Shown: piece by piece, positions 35,771 to 47,101 of the stretch
Position numbering within the stretch: position 1 is the first letter of the stretch
Layout: each line of letters opens with the position of its first letter
Source: Amphirosellinia nigrospora
Lineage: Eukaryota > Ascomycota > Sordariomycetes > Xylariales > Xylariaceae
Assembly: GCA_004123355.1 (NCBI GenBank)
Contig: SCHM01000002.1
Span: 6,855,569-6,919,568, forward strand
Length of the DNA stretch: 64,000 nt
Direction: 5' to 3'
Position numbers and translations under genes: made by a program
The notes under the pieces: model-generated
What the model was told of the DNA's origin: nothing
What the model saw: the letters and a program-made list of their open reading frames with translations, nothing else
The model's database searches: none

Positions 35771-36792
35771 ATGCCGAATCATGTCTGCCTTTTTTATAGT
35801 GTTGTAACTTGTCGGGGTATGAAGTGGGCTCTCAAAAATCGAGCGACCAAGATCGTTAGCTTTGGCCTATCAATCCCTACAACATATAACACATATCCCT
35901 GCCAGACAGACAATGAAGAAAGGGGCCAATATGTCGATGATATTCGGAACGGTTGGCAACCACTGGACCCAGATGACCAAGATACCAAATTAGTCGAACA
36001 TCGTCAACGCTGTATGACTGTATGTGGCCTTGGGATTATCGAAGAACTGGGCTAATGCTTACAGAGCTTTTTCCCAACCCAGACATGTCAACGAGAGACA
36101 CCGGTGCATCAAGAAGAAGCAGCAGACACCACATATCAGTGGGCCAGATGGTCACAGGCGGTATAGAGGCGACCCCTATTCTCGAAGGGACCATTCCAAC
36201 CTATCGGACATCAAAGATATGCCAAGAATCCATCCTCAAGTAGGAAGATATCAGACCTCTTCAACGAGTAGAGGCATATAGTCGAAAAGAAGAACAAGAA
36301 GGACCTTTTCAAGACTCCCAATGATGACAAAGACTTCTACGTCTTCCCGGAAGACGAGGAAGATGACCACAACAGAGACAGCTCATCCAATCAAACCGGA
36401 AAGGATACTTGTGCGCCAGGTCAATTACTATTATTCACCGTGCGGCACTCGCCTATTACAGTCCATACCAGGAGCACTACGATGACCCCGTATCCAGTAG
36501 TGTCTTTGACACATCGGGCTATGTTGCTAGGTTACTCAGTGGCAGTACTTATGATACGACCGAAGACACGAAGCGGGCTAGAGAGGCACTCCCAAGATGG
36601 ATCGCCCAGCTCTCAATAGTTGAAGGAATCCCCGGCCATAATGTCGAGCAAATGCTGCAGACAAGACTACAACTTTCGACACAGCCAATGCCTCGCGAGA
36701 GCAGACGTTACCTTCAATTCGCCGACTCAATGAGTTCTAGAAGATATTCGAGACTTCAACAGCCTGCTACCATGACTGGTGGAGACAATTAA
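35771..36792 (+). pseudogene. fragmented hypothetical gene
   Basis: Successive overlapping plus-strand frames look like one protein read across several slips: GWQPLDPDDQDTKLVEHRQR, then CIKKKQQTPHISGPDGHRR and a basic DPYSRRDHSN region, an acidic FYVFPEDEEDDHNRDSS, and finally a 127-codon frame (36409-36792) with YYSPYQEHYDDPVSSSVFDT and ALPRWIAQLSIVEGIPGH. I recognise no domain. The charged, low-complexity composition is typical of lineage-specific fungal proteins. Start unknown. Confidence 0.35.
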
Positions 36793-36834
36793 GTCATTGT
36801 TCTGGTTGGCTCAATAGAGACCGCCGTCCGGCTT

Positions 36835-36950
36835 CCTCCTTTTTTCCCCTCATTGACAGGGGTTTTTTTTTCCAGTCCGTTCTGGGTTTCCTCTGTGGTA
36901 GACTTTTTTCCCCTTCTGATCGGGTTTTTTTTTTCGGGTTTCCTTCATTA
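36835..36950. repeat. T/C-tract pair
   Basis: Two similar segments about 64 bp apart (near 36838 and 36902), each CTTTTTTCCCCT followed by GGG and a run of nine or ten T. They sit just downstream of the fragmented gene and could be a small duplication. Confidence 0.5.
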
Positions 36951-36991
36951 GGACCTTGGCTAACACTACTTGGTTCAGATCTCGTCACGTC

Positions 36992-37190
36992 CACGCAGCT
37001 CATTTGAGACTGTAATGTATGCCCAAGAGGTATTTAAAGTTGGACGTTGATTCACACAGCTCAGTCGAGACTGTTTTCAGTGCCTAAACAAGGCAGGATG
37101 TTTGGGTCACGCAGCTCAATGAAGATTGTCGTTTGTACCTAAATTGATAGTAGACGTCGATTCACACAGCTCAGTTGAGATTGTTGTTGC
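36992..37190 (+). repeat. tandem repeat of about 55-61 bp, four units
   Basis: Units beginning CACGCAGCTCA or CACACAGCTCA start at 36992, 37053, 37108 and 37163, followed by a conserved GAGACTGT or GAGATTGT. The rest of each unit drifts (GGACGTTGATT or GTAGACGTCGATT before the next unit). Non-coding, between a plus-strand gene and the 3' end of the M20 peptidase. Confidence 0.75.
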
Positions 37191-37490
37191 GTCGGCCCAT
37201 CCGAAATGGATTGGGTGTGTCTATGAATACAACTCACGGGATTCCCAGTAATTTAAGTCAAGGCAAGCATACTTTGATGAAAGTGTTCTATTTTCATCTT
37301 TCGTTGTGAGACTCGTGAGATGGTAGACAACGACTAGAATGCGTCGGAATGCTATTGACGATACTTCTCTTGCTCCATCTTTCGGGCGTCAGCGGTTTTG
37401 GAGGCGGGAGTATTAATACCAGTAGGACAGTGAGCTAGGGTCTACGTTGTTTATGGACGCCAGGTTGAACATAAAAAATAGTTGTTAGGT
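37191..37490. other. intergenic, no gene seen
   Basis: 300 bp downstream of the M20 peptidase 3' end. Nothing recognisable. Confidence 0.5.
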
Positions 37491-39212
37491 TTAAGCCAAG
37501 CCAGCCTCATCCATATTCCTAATAAACGAGGAATACCACTTGACACCTGCAATGTGCGCAATAACGCTGAGTTTCTCATCCACTGTGTGAATTCCACCTA
37601 GCCCGAAACTATCCTCAGGTCATAGCCGGGGCCGTATCGAAAGATATGTCTCGTGAGATCCCAATAATACCTCGTGTCTGTATTTCCTGTCATGAGAGCT
37701 GGCGCAACGAGCATCGACTTGCCGTATAAGGCTCGAGTAGTGCCCGAGAAGATACCATACGGTGTGACACCATCGATCGTTGTGGGTGTCACGGGAGCAG
37801 GTTCCAGGAAGCGGCCAGCGTTGAGCCTTATGGAGCTCGGAATCTCCGGATCGTCACTAAACGCCTGGATGGTGAGATTGTACTTCGACGCAACGCTGTG
37901 GGCTAGGTGCGTTATCTTCGCCTTCACCTCCGAGATTTGATCGCCGACGTTCACACGGTGGTTTACGATAACACGCGTGCGCTCTGGCAGTGCATTGTTC
38001 TTCACGCCGCCGCTGATGACATCCACCGCTAAAGACGTGGTGAACAGATACTTGATCGCGTCTCCTTCCTTGGCGGCTTCGAGGGCGAGCTTGTCCTTCT
38101 TAGCTGGACATGAACGCTCTTTCCAGGGCATGTGTTTCTGCAGGCTCGAAGGAAATTCGGGACCGTATGCGTTGCCGCATTCGAGGAGTCCAAGGAACGG
38201 ATTCTCCGCATGGAAATGAGGCTCGTAAGGGTGGGCCTCGATTAGCGTGACTAGTTCCGACGCGACACCGATTCCACTGTGGGTGGGAGGGATTGAAGAA
38301 TGACCGCCAGGCATCCGTACGATGATCTCTACGTCGATGTATCCTTTCTCTGCCACGCCAGGTAGCGCAAAGGTTGAGCCCCAAAAGCTGCCAGCGCCGC
38401 CTCCCTCGTCAATGATGACGGCAGCTCCGTCCTTGCCATAACGGTTCGATGAGAACTTTAGAAAGATGACCGGCACCTTGCGGTCCCGAGACCTCCTCGT
38501 CGAAACCGAAAGACAAGATCACCGTCCTCTTGGGCTCGAATCCTGCGTTGATAAGGAGTTCGACGGCTTCTAAGATGCCGACGAGGCTGTTCTTGCAATC
38601 TGATGCGCCGCGGCCCCAGATATACTTGCCGTCGAAAAATCCGCTAAAAGGTGGATGTGTCCATTGCTCTTTTGTTGACTCTGCGACTGGCACGACATCC
38701 TGGTGGGCCATTAAAATAGTCGGGCGCAGGCTCTTATCAGTGCCCGTCCATGTGTACAAGAGACCGTGCGTGTTGACCTTCTCCAGAGCCAAGGTGGTGT
38801 GCACGAGCGGAAAAGTAGATTTTAGGTATTCGGCGAGGTCATACATCGTGTCCCATCTCGGGTCCTCGCCAATGGGGCCGAGATCATCGTAGGATTGCGT
38901 GGGAATGCGGACGGCACCCGCGACGCGCTCAACAGTCTCATCACGGAACTTGTCGGAGCCGAGATACTCTTCCATGTCAGATAGTGCTGCGCTGTGCTGG
39001 CTCGGCACGAGAGGCTCGACTTGAGGACATTTTTCTCGAGACGAAGATGGGTCCTCGCCTGCTGTCAGACGTTGATAAACCTCAAATGACGTCCTTAGGA
39101 TCACGGCAAACGCGATCACGTGAAGTAGGAGAGCGGCAACGGATCTCCATCGCGACTTGGGCGCGGTAGCTCGAGGAGCTGGAAGTAATGTGCCCTTCTC
39201 TGAAAGCGCCAT
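37491..39212 (-). CDS. M20-family metallopeptidase (carboxypeptidase S-like), two frame slips
   Basis: A zinc exopeptidase like vacuolar Gly-X carboxypeptidase. The ATG at 39212 is followed by a cytoplasmic tail and one membrane anchor (SVAALLLHVIAFAVILRTSF), so it is a single-pass protein with the catalytic part in the lumen. Zinc and catalytic motifs: AHQDVVPV near residue 162, GRGASDCKNS, and FDEEVSG with the Glu pair. A slip near 38445 separates this from GAAVIIDEGGG and MPGGHSSIPP of the dimerisation domain, then TGNTDTRYYWDLTRHIFRY. A second slip near 37616 (CCC read as CC) hides the true C-terminus, LGGIHTVDEKLSVIAHIAG, which supplies the last zinc histidine and ends at TAA 37493-37491. 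No intron. Full length would be about 573 residues, normal for the family. Confidence 0.85.
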
Positions 39213-39511
39213 CGTGCCGTGTCGTTATTGCACACGAAGCTCCTTGTATGAAATGAGTCAATCGGAGGTTGAGGTCTCCAAGATCATGACGGCGGTGTTG
39301 ATATAATGCTTGTCGATCACTTACTAATTAAACACTGGGTCCTGGTGGCTTGAATGATTTAGGCAAGTGGTTCGCTGTCCCTGTATTTTGGTCGGGGACT
39401 ATACCGCCTGTACCCTGCCGAATCGAATAGCTGCAACACCCTTATCTACGGTTCATTTATCGAATCAATGTCGAAGGCCTCACAAGAAACAGTTATAGGA
39501 GTTTCTTAGAC
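39213..39511. other. upstream region of the M20 gene
   Basis: About 300 bp. Divergent or tandem promoter role likely; no motif identified. Confidence 0.4.
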
Positions 39512-40307
39512 CTAATGGTCATCATTGTGAATGCTATATCTAACATCGAAGCGCCCTTCGATCACTCGAATGGCCCATAAGGCTTCAAACAGCTGTCGGC
39601 TACGTGAGAGAACTCCGGGCGATCTGTGGGGTTGAAATAGTACTCGCAAGCAACCGACCTCAACCAGACCGCCTCTGCCTCCATCTAATGCCAGACTGAA
39701 GGCATCCTTGTACAAGTAGCTCTTAATAGGCTGCCCTACATTAAGGAATGTGCGATCAGAGTCTTTACGTCCTTCTTCCACTCCACCTTGAAGTACCGAC
39801 GGCAGAGTCGTCTGCATCAATGCCCTTGTTTGTAAGTGTCTGGTTGAATTGATCGTCGTCATTGTCGTCTGCAGCTTCATAGAACTTGGGAAAGAGTGCA
39901 TCGAAGAACGTGTATTAGACACCACTACTAATGCCCTCACATTGTGACTCGGGCAGGGGATTCCACCGGGGAGATTGGTCATCTGTAGACGGTGATACCT
40001 GCTCAAGATTGAGATGCAGACGGTTAGGATACTGGCGACTTACATGTTGCAGACACCTTCCATCCTCCGATGCTCCATGAGTTGCGTCTGAATCAGGATC
40101 GCATGCAATCATGGCATCGTTAAAGTACTCAACACATTCGCTGTTGGCTGAGAGCCAGAATGTAATTAGATGATCATCAGCATTACTGGTTCGCGATATT
40201 CTTTGTAGCTAAGATGGCGATAGACTTACAAGAATAGTCGCGAAACCCGAAACGATCAAAGTACGTATGGTGCCTTTGGGAACTTTTATCACTTTGGTAC
40301 CAGCCAT
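39512..40307 (-). CDS. hypothetical small protein gene with introns
   Basis: Minus-strand exons can be pieced together. A short first exon from the ATG at 40307 (MAGTKVIKVPKGTIRTLIVS, with a hydrophobic stretch) ends at a GTAAGT donor (40229). A second, after a CTCAG acceptor, reads NSECVEYFNDAMIACDPDSD and GASEDGRCLQH. After a GTAAGT..GAGCAG intron (about 45 nt) come FFDALFPKFYEAADDNDDDQ and a final frame ending HNDDH at 39512. Joining them requires at least two frame corrections. No family recognised. Confidence 0.35.
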
Positions 40308-40316
40308 ATCTTGGCA

Positions 40317-40685
40317 TCACTTTGCAGAAGGACTTAATACGTCAGGTGAACCATCACCTTGATATTGAGGCGTATAAAGTTTGGACTTCTGACATGTCGG
40401 GTCGGGGAGGCCGGAGTCTCTTTCGATTCTTAGTTTCTTGTACAATTGCTGAAGGTCATCTTTGAAGGCTTCACCAACATCTGCGCCAGGCTTGGGGATT
40501 GGTCCTGGTGGCCCTGGTATCTCTGTAGCTCCCACCCAGGAGCTCACATAAATCTCAAAGCTACAACTACTACGGACAAGCCACCTAAACCTTTGACCTC
40601 TGGTTCCCCCTTTGGGGGCTGAGACATCGAGGATAAATAGAAGGGATATTGGTAAATATAGCCTTATGTAGCACCAACCCCTCAC
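40317..40685 (-). CDS. hypothetical protein, possible secretion signal
   Basis: 122 codons with a hydrophobic N-terminus (CYIRLYLPISLLFILDVSA), a proline-rich EIPGPPGPIPKPGADVGEAF and a helical KDDLQQLYKKLRIERD. It lies ten bases upstream of the preceding minus-strand gene and may be its 5' part across a frame slip. Not recognised. Confidence 0.3.
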   Translation of the reverse strand: MRGWCYIRLYLPISLLFILDVSAPKGGTRGQRFRWLVRSSCSFEIYVSSWVGATEIPGPPGPIPKPGADVGEAFKDDLQQLYKKLRIERDSGLPDPTCQKSKLYTPQYQGDGSPDVLSPSAK

Positions 40686-42441
40686 GAGGAGCCTGGGATC
40701 GATAGCCTAATACTTTACCAAGACCTAATGAGGTCAAGAAACAGATTTAAAAAACGACCGAAATTATCAACGTTAACAAATATGCACAAACTAGTAAATG
40801 TGAGCGTTTCCAAAAATGTAAACGCTTGAAACTTGAATGTTGGATCAAGGCCGACGATTACAACGCCTATACAGCTCACGCAGCTAGCCAATATAACCCA
40901 TGTCATAGTCAAACCACGGAGGCCACAATGTCTTCGCACGGGCTATCAACTAAAATAACAGTTAAATACCAACACTACTCTTAACAATTTAACTAGTGTT
41001 TAAATTGCTATATGCCGTGATCATTTCTAACATTTACGTGTGCCGTCAGCAGTTTAAGTCTAATGACAAAACGCTGGCTCAAATATTTAAAGTCATCAAC
41101 ATTTCCACAAAGAACTTCAACTGTCATTTAACAATCAATTCACTGTTCATTAATCGGGCAGGGCTTAGTACGGCAAGTCTCTCTGCAAGTAAAACGTACA
41201 CATTCAAAGTGTAAATACACAGCCCACCAAGGTCCCACTAATGGGCTTATATAAAGTAAGTACCTAGGTAGGTACCTTAGCCTTCGAGACTCTCGAGTCT
41301 GTCTAGAACACTGCATTCCAAGCACTTGAACACAAGCACTTTCAATCAGTTGGGAATTTGTTCTAGTCACCTGCCGTCTACCGATTCTTCGCTAGACACT
41401 ATGCCCGATCGCCACTGACTGTATGGCTCAGGTACACCTTGTAGGACAAGGCGGCGAGCTTTCCTCCGGCGCCAGAAGGCATGCAGGACATGACGATATT
41501 CATATTCGCCAGCATCACCGCCCCTACTTATCCTCGTGAGGCGCATGCACAGAAGGTCCAGCCTCGGCAGTTCCAACAGCACCTGTGGGGACCTATTCAC
41601 AACGGGTTAAACCATAACAACATCCTAGTCTGGACTCACTGTGACAACGACGTAGAATTTCCTCAGGCCGCAGAGTTGTATGCGCGGTCGGATCTTGTCC
41701 ATGGTTACGACGGCGAAGCGGCCTTGGCCGTGGAGGAAGTAGACGTGGGGGCCAAGAATCGGTGTCATTCTGCCAGCACACTCGCAAGACCTGCGTGTTA
41801 CGTGCCGTCGATCTTCGTTGCATAGAGTGAGTCGGTAGATCTTGCCGAACCTCTCCCGGCGACGTGAGAAATGTCGGGCGTAGCCTGCGGGCAGCCTTGG
41901 CATTTACTTTGCCCGTTGATGGCATAGTTCTATGATGACACGACCTCTAGTAATATATGGTAAGGCATTAGCCTCAATTAGTTGGCGACAGCTGCGAAAA
42001 GGCGTGTATAGCACCCCTTTACCAACCCCCCTACCCTACCTACGTTTAGAGATTCTGGCTAGGATCCTAGCATTCCTGCTTACACGCAAGTGGAAATAGA
42101 ATTTCTTCACGTCTCTTGATATCAATTCGGTCAAGTGCGAAATACACATCGCGCGCCGCAGCCAGTAAATACAGACCACGTTATTCTGCCCAGTGAATAG
42201 TTATAGAAACCTACCTGGTGTTAATTATGTGTCTCCGCTCAGCCACGTACGCAGCGAAGGGAGTGTCTTGGGCTGCGACAAGCCATGTCACGTGTGTGTA
42301 TCACCGTGGAGGATGCATCAAGGGATAAAAACATGACCAGACACACCTTGCTTCGCTCACGGCACAGTTTGATATTTCATTGCGTTGACTTCTGATCCTA
42401 CACTTCTCCACCAATAGCTCGTTGCTCACAGCTGATATCAT
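40686..42441. other. gene-poor stretch
   Basis: 1.75 kb with no confidently coding frame. Near 41255-41280 there is a nested ACCTAGGTAGGTACCT palindrome-like run. Overlapping frames on both strands at 41367-41925 include a minus-strand one with a GTGAGT..AATAG intron-like interval (about 41588-41640), which could be a decayed gene, but no product is recognised. Confidence 0.4.
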
Positions 42442-43533
42442 ATGTACTCAACCACACCGGGACACCGCGTCGAAGCGTTTAGAAGGATCATGGCCCTCGA
42501 TACTCTCCGGCACTCGAAACTCTTTCAAGCCTTCCAGATGATTATGCCAAACCGTTCTCGTGAGAAGACTCCTGGTTTTGAGGCAGGGGCTTCTCCACCG
42601 GAAATTAGCGCCCCAGTCCGACTTCCCTCTCCCAAAAGAACCTGGAGAGGTACCCTGAACTCTCTAAGCTGGCAAGAGATATCAGAGCGAACTACGTGAA
42701 AGGAGGGATGAATAGTAACGAGCGCTTCCTCCCAAATGACAAAGTGGAAAAGCTGGTGACGAGAGAGAACGTACTATTGGCTCTTCGGGAGACTAGAACC
42801 AAAGGAAACCACGAGGACCTCGCTACATGGGTTCTTGAGGGCGGCAAGCGATTGTTCTTGATTCTTGTCGTATTGACTAATGACACAGGGGAACTACTTT
42901 CTTCGTTACGAGGCTTGAAGGATGATGGTATTGATGACAGTGTGTTGCCACTTGCATTTGAAGAAACCAAACCTTGCTATGGATATTCAGAAACATTGGG
43001 TGGGCAACATTTTCACTCGTTCAAGGACTGGGAAGAAAATAGTTTGATCCTTTTCAGAATTTACCAATGGATTTTCCTAGCCCCTGTGTTTGGAGCCAGC
43101 ACCAGAACTTCACATGAGCTACGCAGCGAAGTACCCGTACCTCTCTTGAATCTTAAGCCAACGCGAAGTAATATTCTCGGGGACATTTCGCATGGAGAGA
43201 TCCATCCAGCCCATCTTGATTCGAAATATCGTTCAGAGTTAGCAATAGTAAGTATCCTCCTAATACATGCTGAATGATATCTAGCTAACCACGTTCTATA
43301 AGAGCACTTCTGGTATGCAGGGCATCCCAGTTTCTATCAAGATAGACAAACCTTCCGATAACCTCGATCCATTCTATGATATCGATTTCAAGGTCGCACA
43401 TGCTACCATTTCACCTCTTCTATACCAACCGATCGCCGCCTATACGAAGGGTGGACAGGAATTCCTTATATTTCAATGGATTGAGAACAACAAAGTGTCG
43501 AGAGATCTCCGGATAAGAGAATATGATGAATGA
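42442..43533 (+). pseudogene. hypothetical protein resembling fungal kinase-associated N-terminal module
   Basis: The ATG at 42442 opens a frame (FQMIMPNRSREKTPGFEAG) that must slip near 42640 to continue as LSKLARDIRANYVKGGMNSN, RFLPNDKVEKLVTRENVLLA and KRLFLILVVLTNDTGELLSS. Then come VLPLAFEE, FKDWEENSLILF and YQWIFLAPVFG. The pattern (an acidic PL block, FxxW, then QWxFLAPxF and IHPAHLD) recalls the conserved segment that precedes protein-kinase-like domains in many fungal proteins. A 55-nt intron (43248-43302) leads to GIPVSIKIDKPSDNLDPFYD and a stop at 43533. No kinase catalytic motif follows, so the protein is truncated or a standalone module. Function unknown. Confidence 0.45.
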
Positions 43534-44889
43534 TGGGTGTTAGATAGGATTTTATATATGGATGTCGCGAGATTCATCTTATGGATACGACGAACATAAT
43601 TAGGCTGTTTCACTTTATATTGTGATATCTCTCATTGCGCGGATATTCTGGGGGTGTCTATAGCTTAGTGCACTATCACAGACCATGTGTTATATCAATT
43701 TTTAAAGCAGCTTTCAAGATGAAGTTATTTCGGAAATGAACGCAAAACAAATCATAATCTAAAAGAAACAAGGCGGACGAGACCTTGGCCATTCAAAAAG
43801 CCTGCTCCACCTCGTGGAGGGAAAGATAAGGCAAGGCAAAGTCCTACTGAGCCCTTGTACCCGACATAAGAACACATTGTAAAGCCACTTTCAGGAACGA
43901 ATATATAAGCCATGCCATCAATTAGACATCATTCTCCTTCCCTCGGCCATTAAGAGCATTCATGCGCACTCCCCCCCCCCCCCCCCAAAAAAAACTAATT
44001 AATAGCACTTTGTTCCAAACTAGCATGGTTTCTAGTAGCACTTGGGTAGGAGTAAGACAATAGGGGTCAAGGGATAATGGCATGCATTATGGGGGGCCTT
44101 AGGGGCTAGAAACACCACAATTAGTTACATACCGTCTCGAGAAACAAGCATACAGACAAAAAGGCTCCCCTGTGTATAGTCAGATAGCCTTCACGAGGAT
44201 AGATTTAGAACCTCGTAGAACAACAAGTATTTATTGCCCGCCATATACTAGGCTCATGACACGGACTTTGCTTTTTACACTTAGCTTACCACACATCTAC
44301 CGTTATTGAGATTTTATCAATATATTGCATTGAGTTCTAATTATACAGTTCCTATCTACGGGAGTAGTCTTGGCCAGCTAAGGATGACTAGTAGCTTGAG
44401 TACCTCTTAAGCAAGGGGCCCAGAGCACGCGGATTAGTTCATTAACCTCATTGAAGCACCGATTACCATATACGACTTAAAAACCAAAGAGGATATAAGT
44501 GCAAGCAAAACTAATATTATATGGTATTTTCCTGAAGACGGTTAAATATTGCCTTAGTTAATAAGCGATACATTATGAATGCCATGTCGGATAGTAGCAC
44601 AGCACGATAGTGAGGTACTCTCCAAAATGTGAGTATAGTGGTGTTCGCAACTACTATAAGAGTTATTGTATAGAATACACTAGATGGACGAAGTTTTCTA
44701 CGGAATATTCTCGGGGTCCGTCGGGATTACCCCGTAAACTCCTTTTAAGGTTATATCATAAACCTGCTTTCCTAGCGACGTGGGTACGTGGCCAACAGTA
44801 CAAGCACCTTCGCTACTTTCGCCCGACTCATACTCCGGCACTAGTAAACTATGCTTTCTATTCGACTTGATATCGATACCTTACTGCCG
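43534..44889. other. gene-poor stretch
   Basis: About 1.35 kb with no supported gene, apart from a homopolymer junction described next. 44000-44150 has the look of a decayed element end (ACTAGCATGG, TTTCTAGTAGC), but no partner was found. Confidence 0.4.
43971..43994. repeat. C16-A8 homopolymer junction
   Basis: Sixteen C followed directly by eight A. An isolated poly-C/poly-A tract of this length is unusual here and may mark a retro-insertion tail or an assembly join. Confidence 0.6.
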
Positions 44890-46158
44890 AAAATTCCACG
44901 ATATCTACTCACAAAGTCAAGAACGCAGGCCTCACTTTGCCGAGAGCATACCACAAGCAAGTTCACGAACCCGAGCAGTGCTCCCCGACGCAAGGTGCTT
45001 GCCTGCGAGCTTTAGGTATTGATAGTATTTCTCTTGACAGGCAACTTCAACGTACACCCGAAGTCAGAGAGCTAGGGTTATCACTAGGTACTTTAGACAA
45101 CGTGGAATCCAGTCAATTGTGCGTGGTCCGAAGCGCTATCTTAGTCGTCGACGATGAGTAGTTCTCTGATTTGGTATTTACAGGCATTATCAGACATTCA
45201 GCTACCCCTGCTGCGTGTCCGCTTATCCAAACCCCGAACAACGACAGCGATCTGTATAGCATCACGAGAGTCATCGAACGGTTTTAACGGCTGGCTATAC
45301 TTACTTGGAAGTACCGGCAGTGTGAACTGTGACACCTACCAATTCAAATGTCTGACGATTTCTACAATATTATATCAGCGATGACGAAGCATCGCCCCTT
45401 TAGAAAGAAACAGCCACTACGGGTGAAGCTCGTAGAATCTATAGTATACAAGCGGCATCATCTACTTTGGCAAAAAAAGCATGCTATGAATGGCAGCTAT
45501 CGAAGAGTAAAGAAAGGTGATCTACCTAAAAAGAGCACGAGAAGCCAGCAATACAGCCAAGACTGGGCAACGTCTTGATGCCAAAAATACTCAGCAAAAC
45601 CATATACTTGGAGCCAGAGCCAATGAGCAACTCCTAGACAAAGCCAGGAAGGAGGGGGTCGTGCCTAAGTGCTCCCTGCAAGAAGCTAGGATGTCTCTTG
45701 TGACCTCCTGCAAACCGCGGGACGCTTTCAAAAAAACGTGGCTTAGCTCTTGGAGGTAATAATGCTACTCAGGTTGGCCTTACATCCGGATCTAATCCTA
45801 GCAGCAGAAGTTGGCCTGATGATAAACAGAAACAAGTTCATATTCGCAGTAGCCTTTAACACCCGAAAACTCGACTAGCGTGGGCACCCGACATGTTCAC
45901 CTTTCATGCGACCAACGAGCACGAGACGTTGGATACGAATACGAATTCTCCGAATTTTCACTACGAATACAGCTCTGTAAGCTTTGGTACAAATTGAGTC
46001 GTGCTTGGACATTCATTACCAGTTTATTTCGTGAGAACGTTCGCAACTCCCTTTGCCGCCGTCGGTGCGGTAGATTTATAATCCGCGAGCTACCGGACAG
46101 CAACGAAGAGTTCACCAGCTATTGCCTTATGAGTGATCTACTTCATTGCGTATTTTGA
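44890..46158 (+). pseudogene. decayed gene remnant, possibly fungal C2H2/ankyrin-type regulator
   Basis: A chain of short overlapping plus-strand frames carries protein-like segments: ALGIDSISLDRQLQRTPEVR followed by ELGLSLG, IISAMTKHRPFRKK, LVESIVYKRHHLLWQKKHAM and ANEQLLDKARKEGVVPKC. Their order and spacing faintly recall the large family of fungal proteins that begin with an S/LDxRL block and later have KRRxxLxWRxxH. At least five frame changes and several stops would be needed. This is an impression, not an identification. Confidence 0.25.
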
Positions 46159-47101
46159 CCGGATATGGTGAACTGAGGAGGTTGCGAGAGATCACGCCAT
46201 GTACATGTTCATGGTAAGCAAAAACCGCATAGTCGAATCAAAATTTCCTTATCGCAGGTTCCCGCTACTTCCAAGGTTGTCTACTACGTAAATGTGACCT
46301 AACTGATCATAAAACGGGAAGTCCATCAGGAATTGGCAGCTCTTCAACATTCTGTCCAAAGCTGCTACGCAACCCCACTTTCTACTTAGGCCTATTCCCC
46401 CAGTCCTCTAGAATTTCCTTGTAAACTTTTTCCTTCATTCTTAGCAGTAATTCCTTCAGGGGCAGGATCCAGTGTGTAATCGGTCAAGACGCCATCAACA
46501 CTGAGCTCGAGCACCTACCAAGCCTTGCCTGTAAACCCACCTCCCGCTTCTACTTAGAAGGCATATGCACCCCATCTCTAACCCCGGCTTGGACCCCGAT
46601 GTGATATTCAGCGGACGAAGACTTCTAAGTAAGACTTTATCAGTTGTGATATTAAAGATCGCTTGGACTGTCGTTTGCGCGTGGCACACCAAATATATTG
46701 ATTCACCCGAGACTCGGACGCAAGAGTCATCATAAGAGGGCCATTGGTGGCTACACAATAATCATCCACCTGCCATGTTTCAGGCTTGGTAACCCGGGAT
46801 CAATAGAAACGAATAGGCGAGCCCTAACCTTGAACAAGAAAAAAATAAGAAAAGAAATCATATGAATAGACACTTATGGCATTACTCAATTGGAGTATGT
46901 GTATGGTCGGGGCCGTCATTTGACCCGACATGTTCAATCCGAGCTATTATCTTTAAGTTTTAAGCCGCCGCAACCCCTCACCATCATTACTACCTTTTCT
47001 CGTTGCCAATGCATCTCCTCGAATGCTTTTCCAATTGCGTAGTCGAATAACGAGAGTCAACGACATAAAAGCAGCAATATTAAATCAACTGTACTACCAA
47101 G
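46159..47101. other. intergenic, no supported gene
   Basis: Mixed sequence upstream of the MetX-like gene. 46790-46860 is A-rich. A minus-strand frame at 46495-46758 has no recognisable character. Confidence 0.45.
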
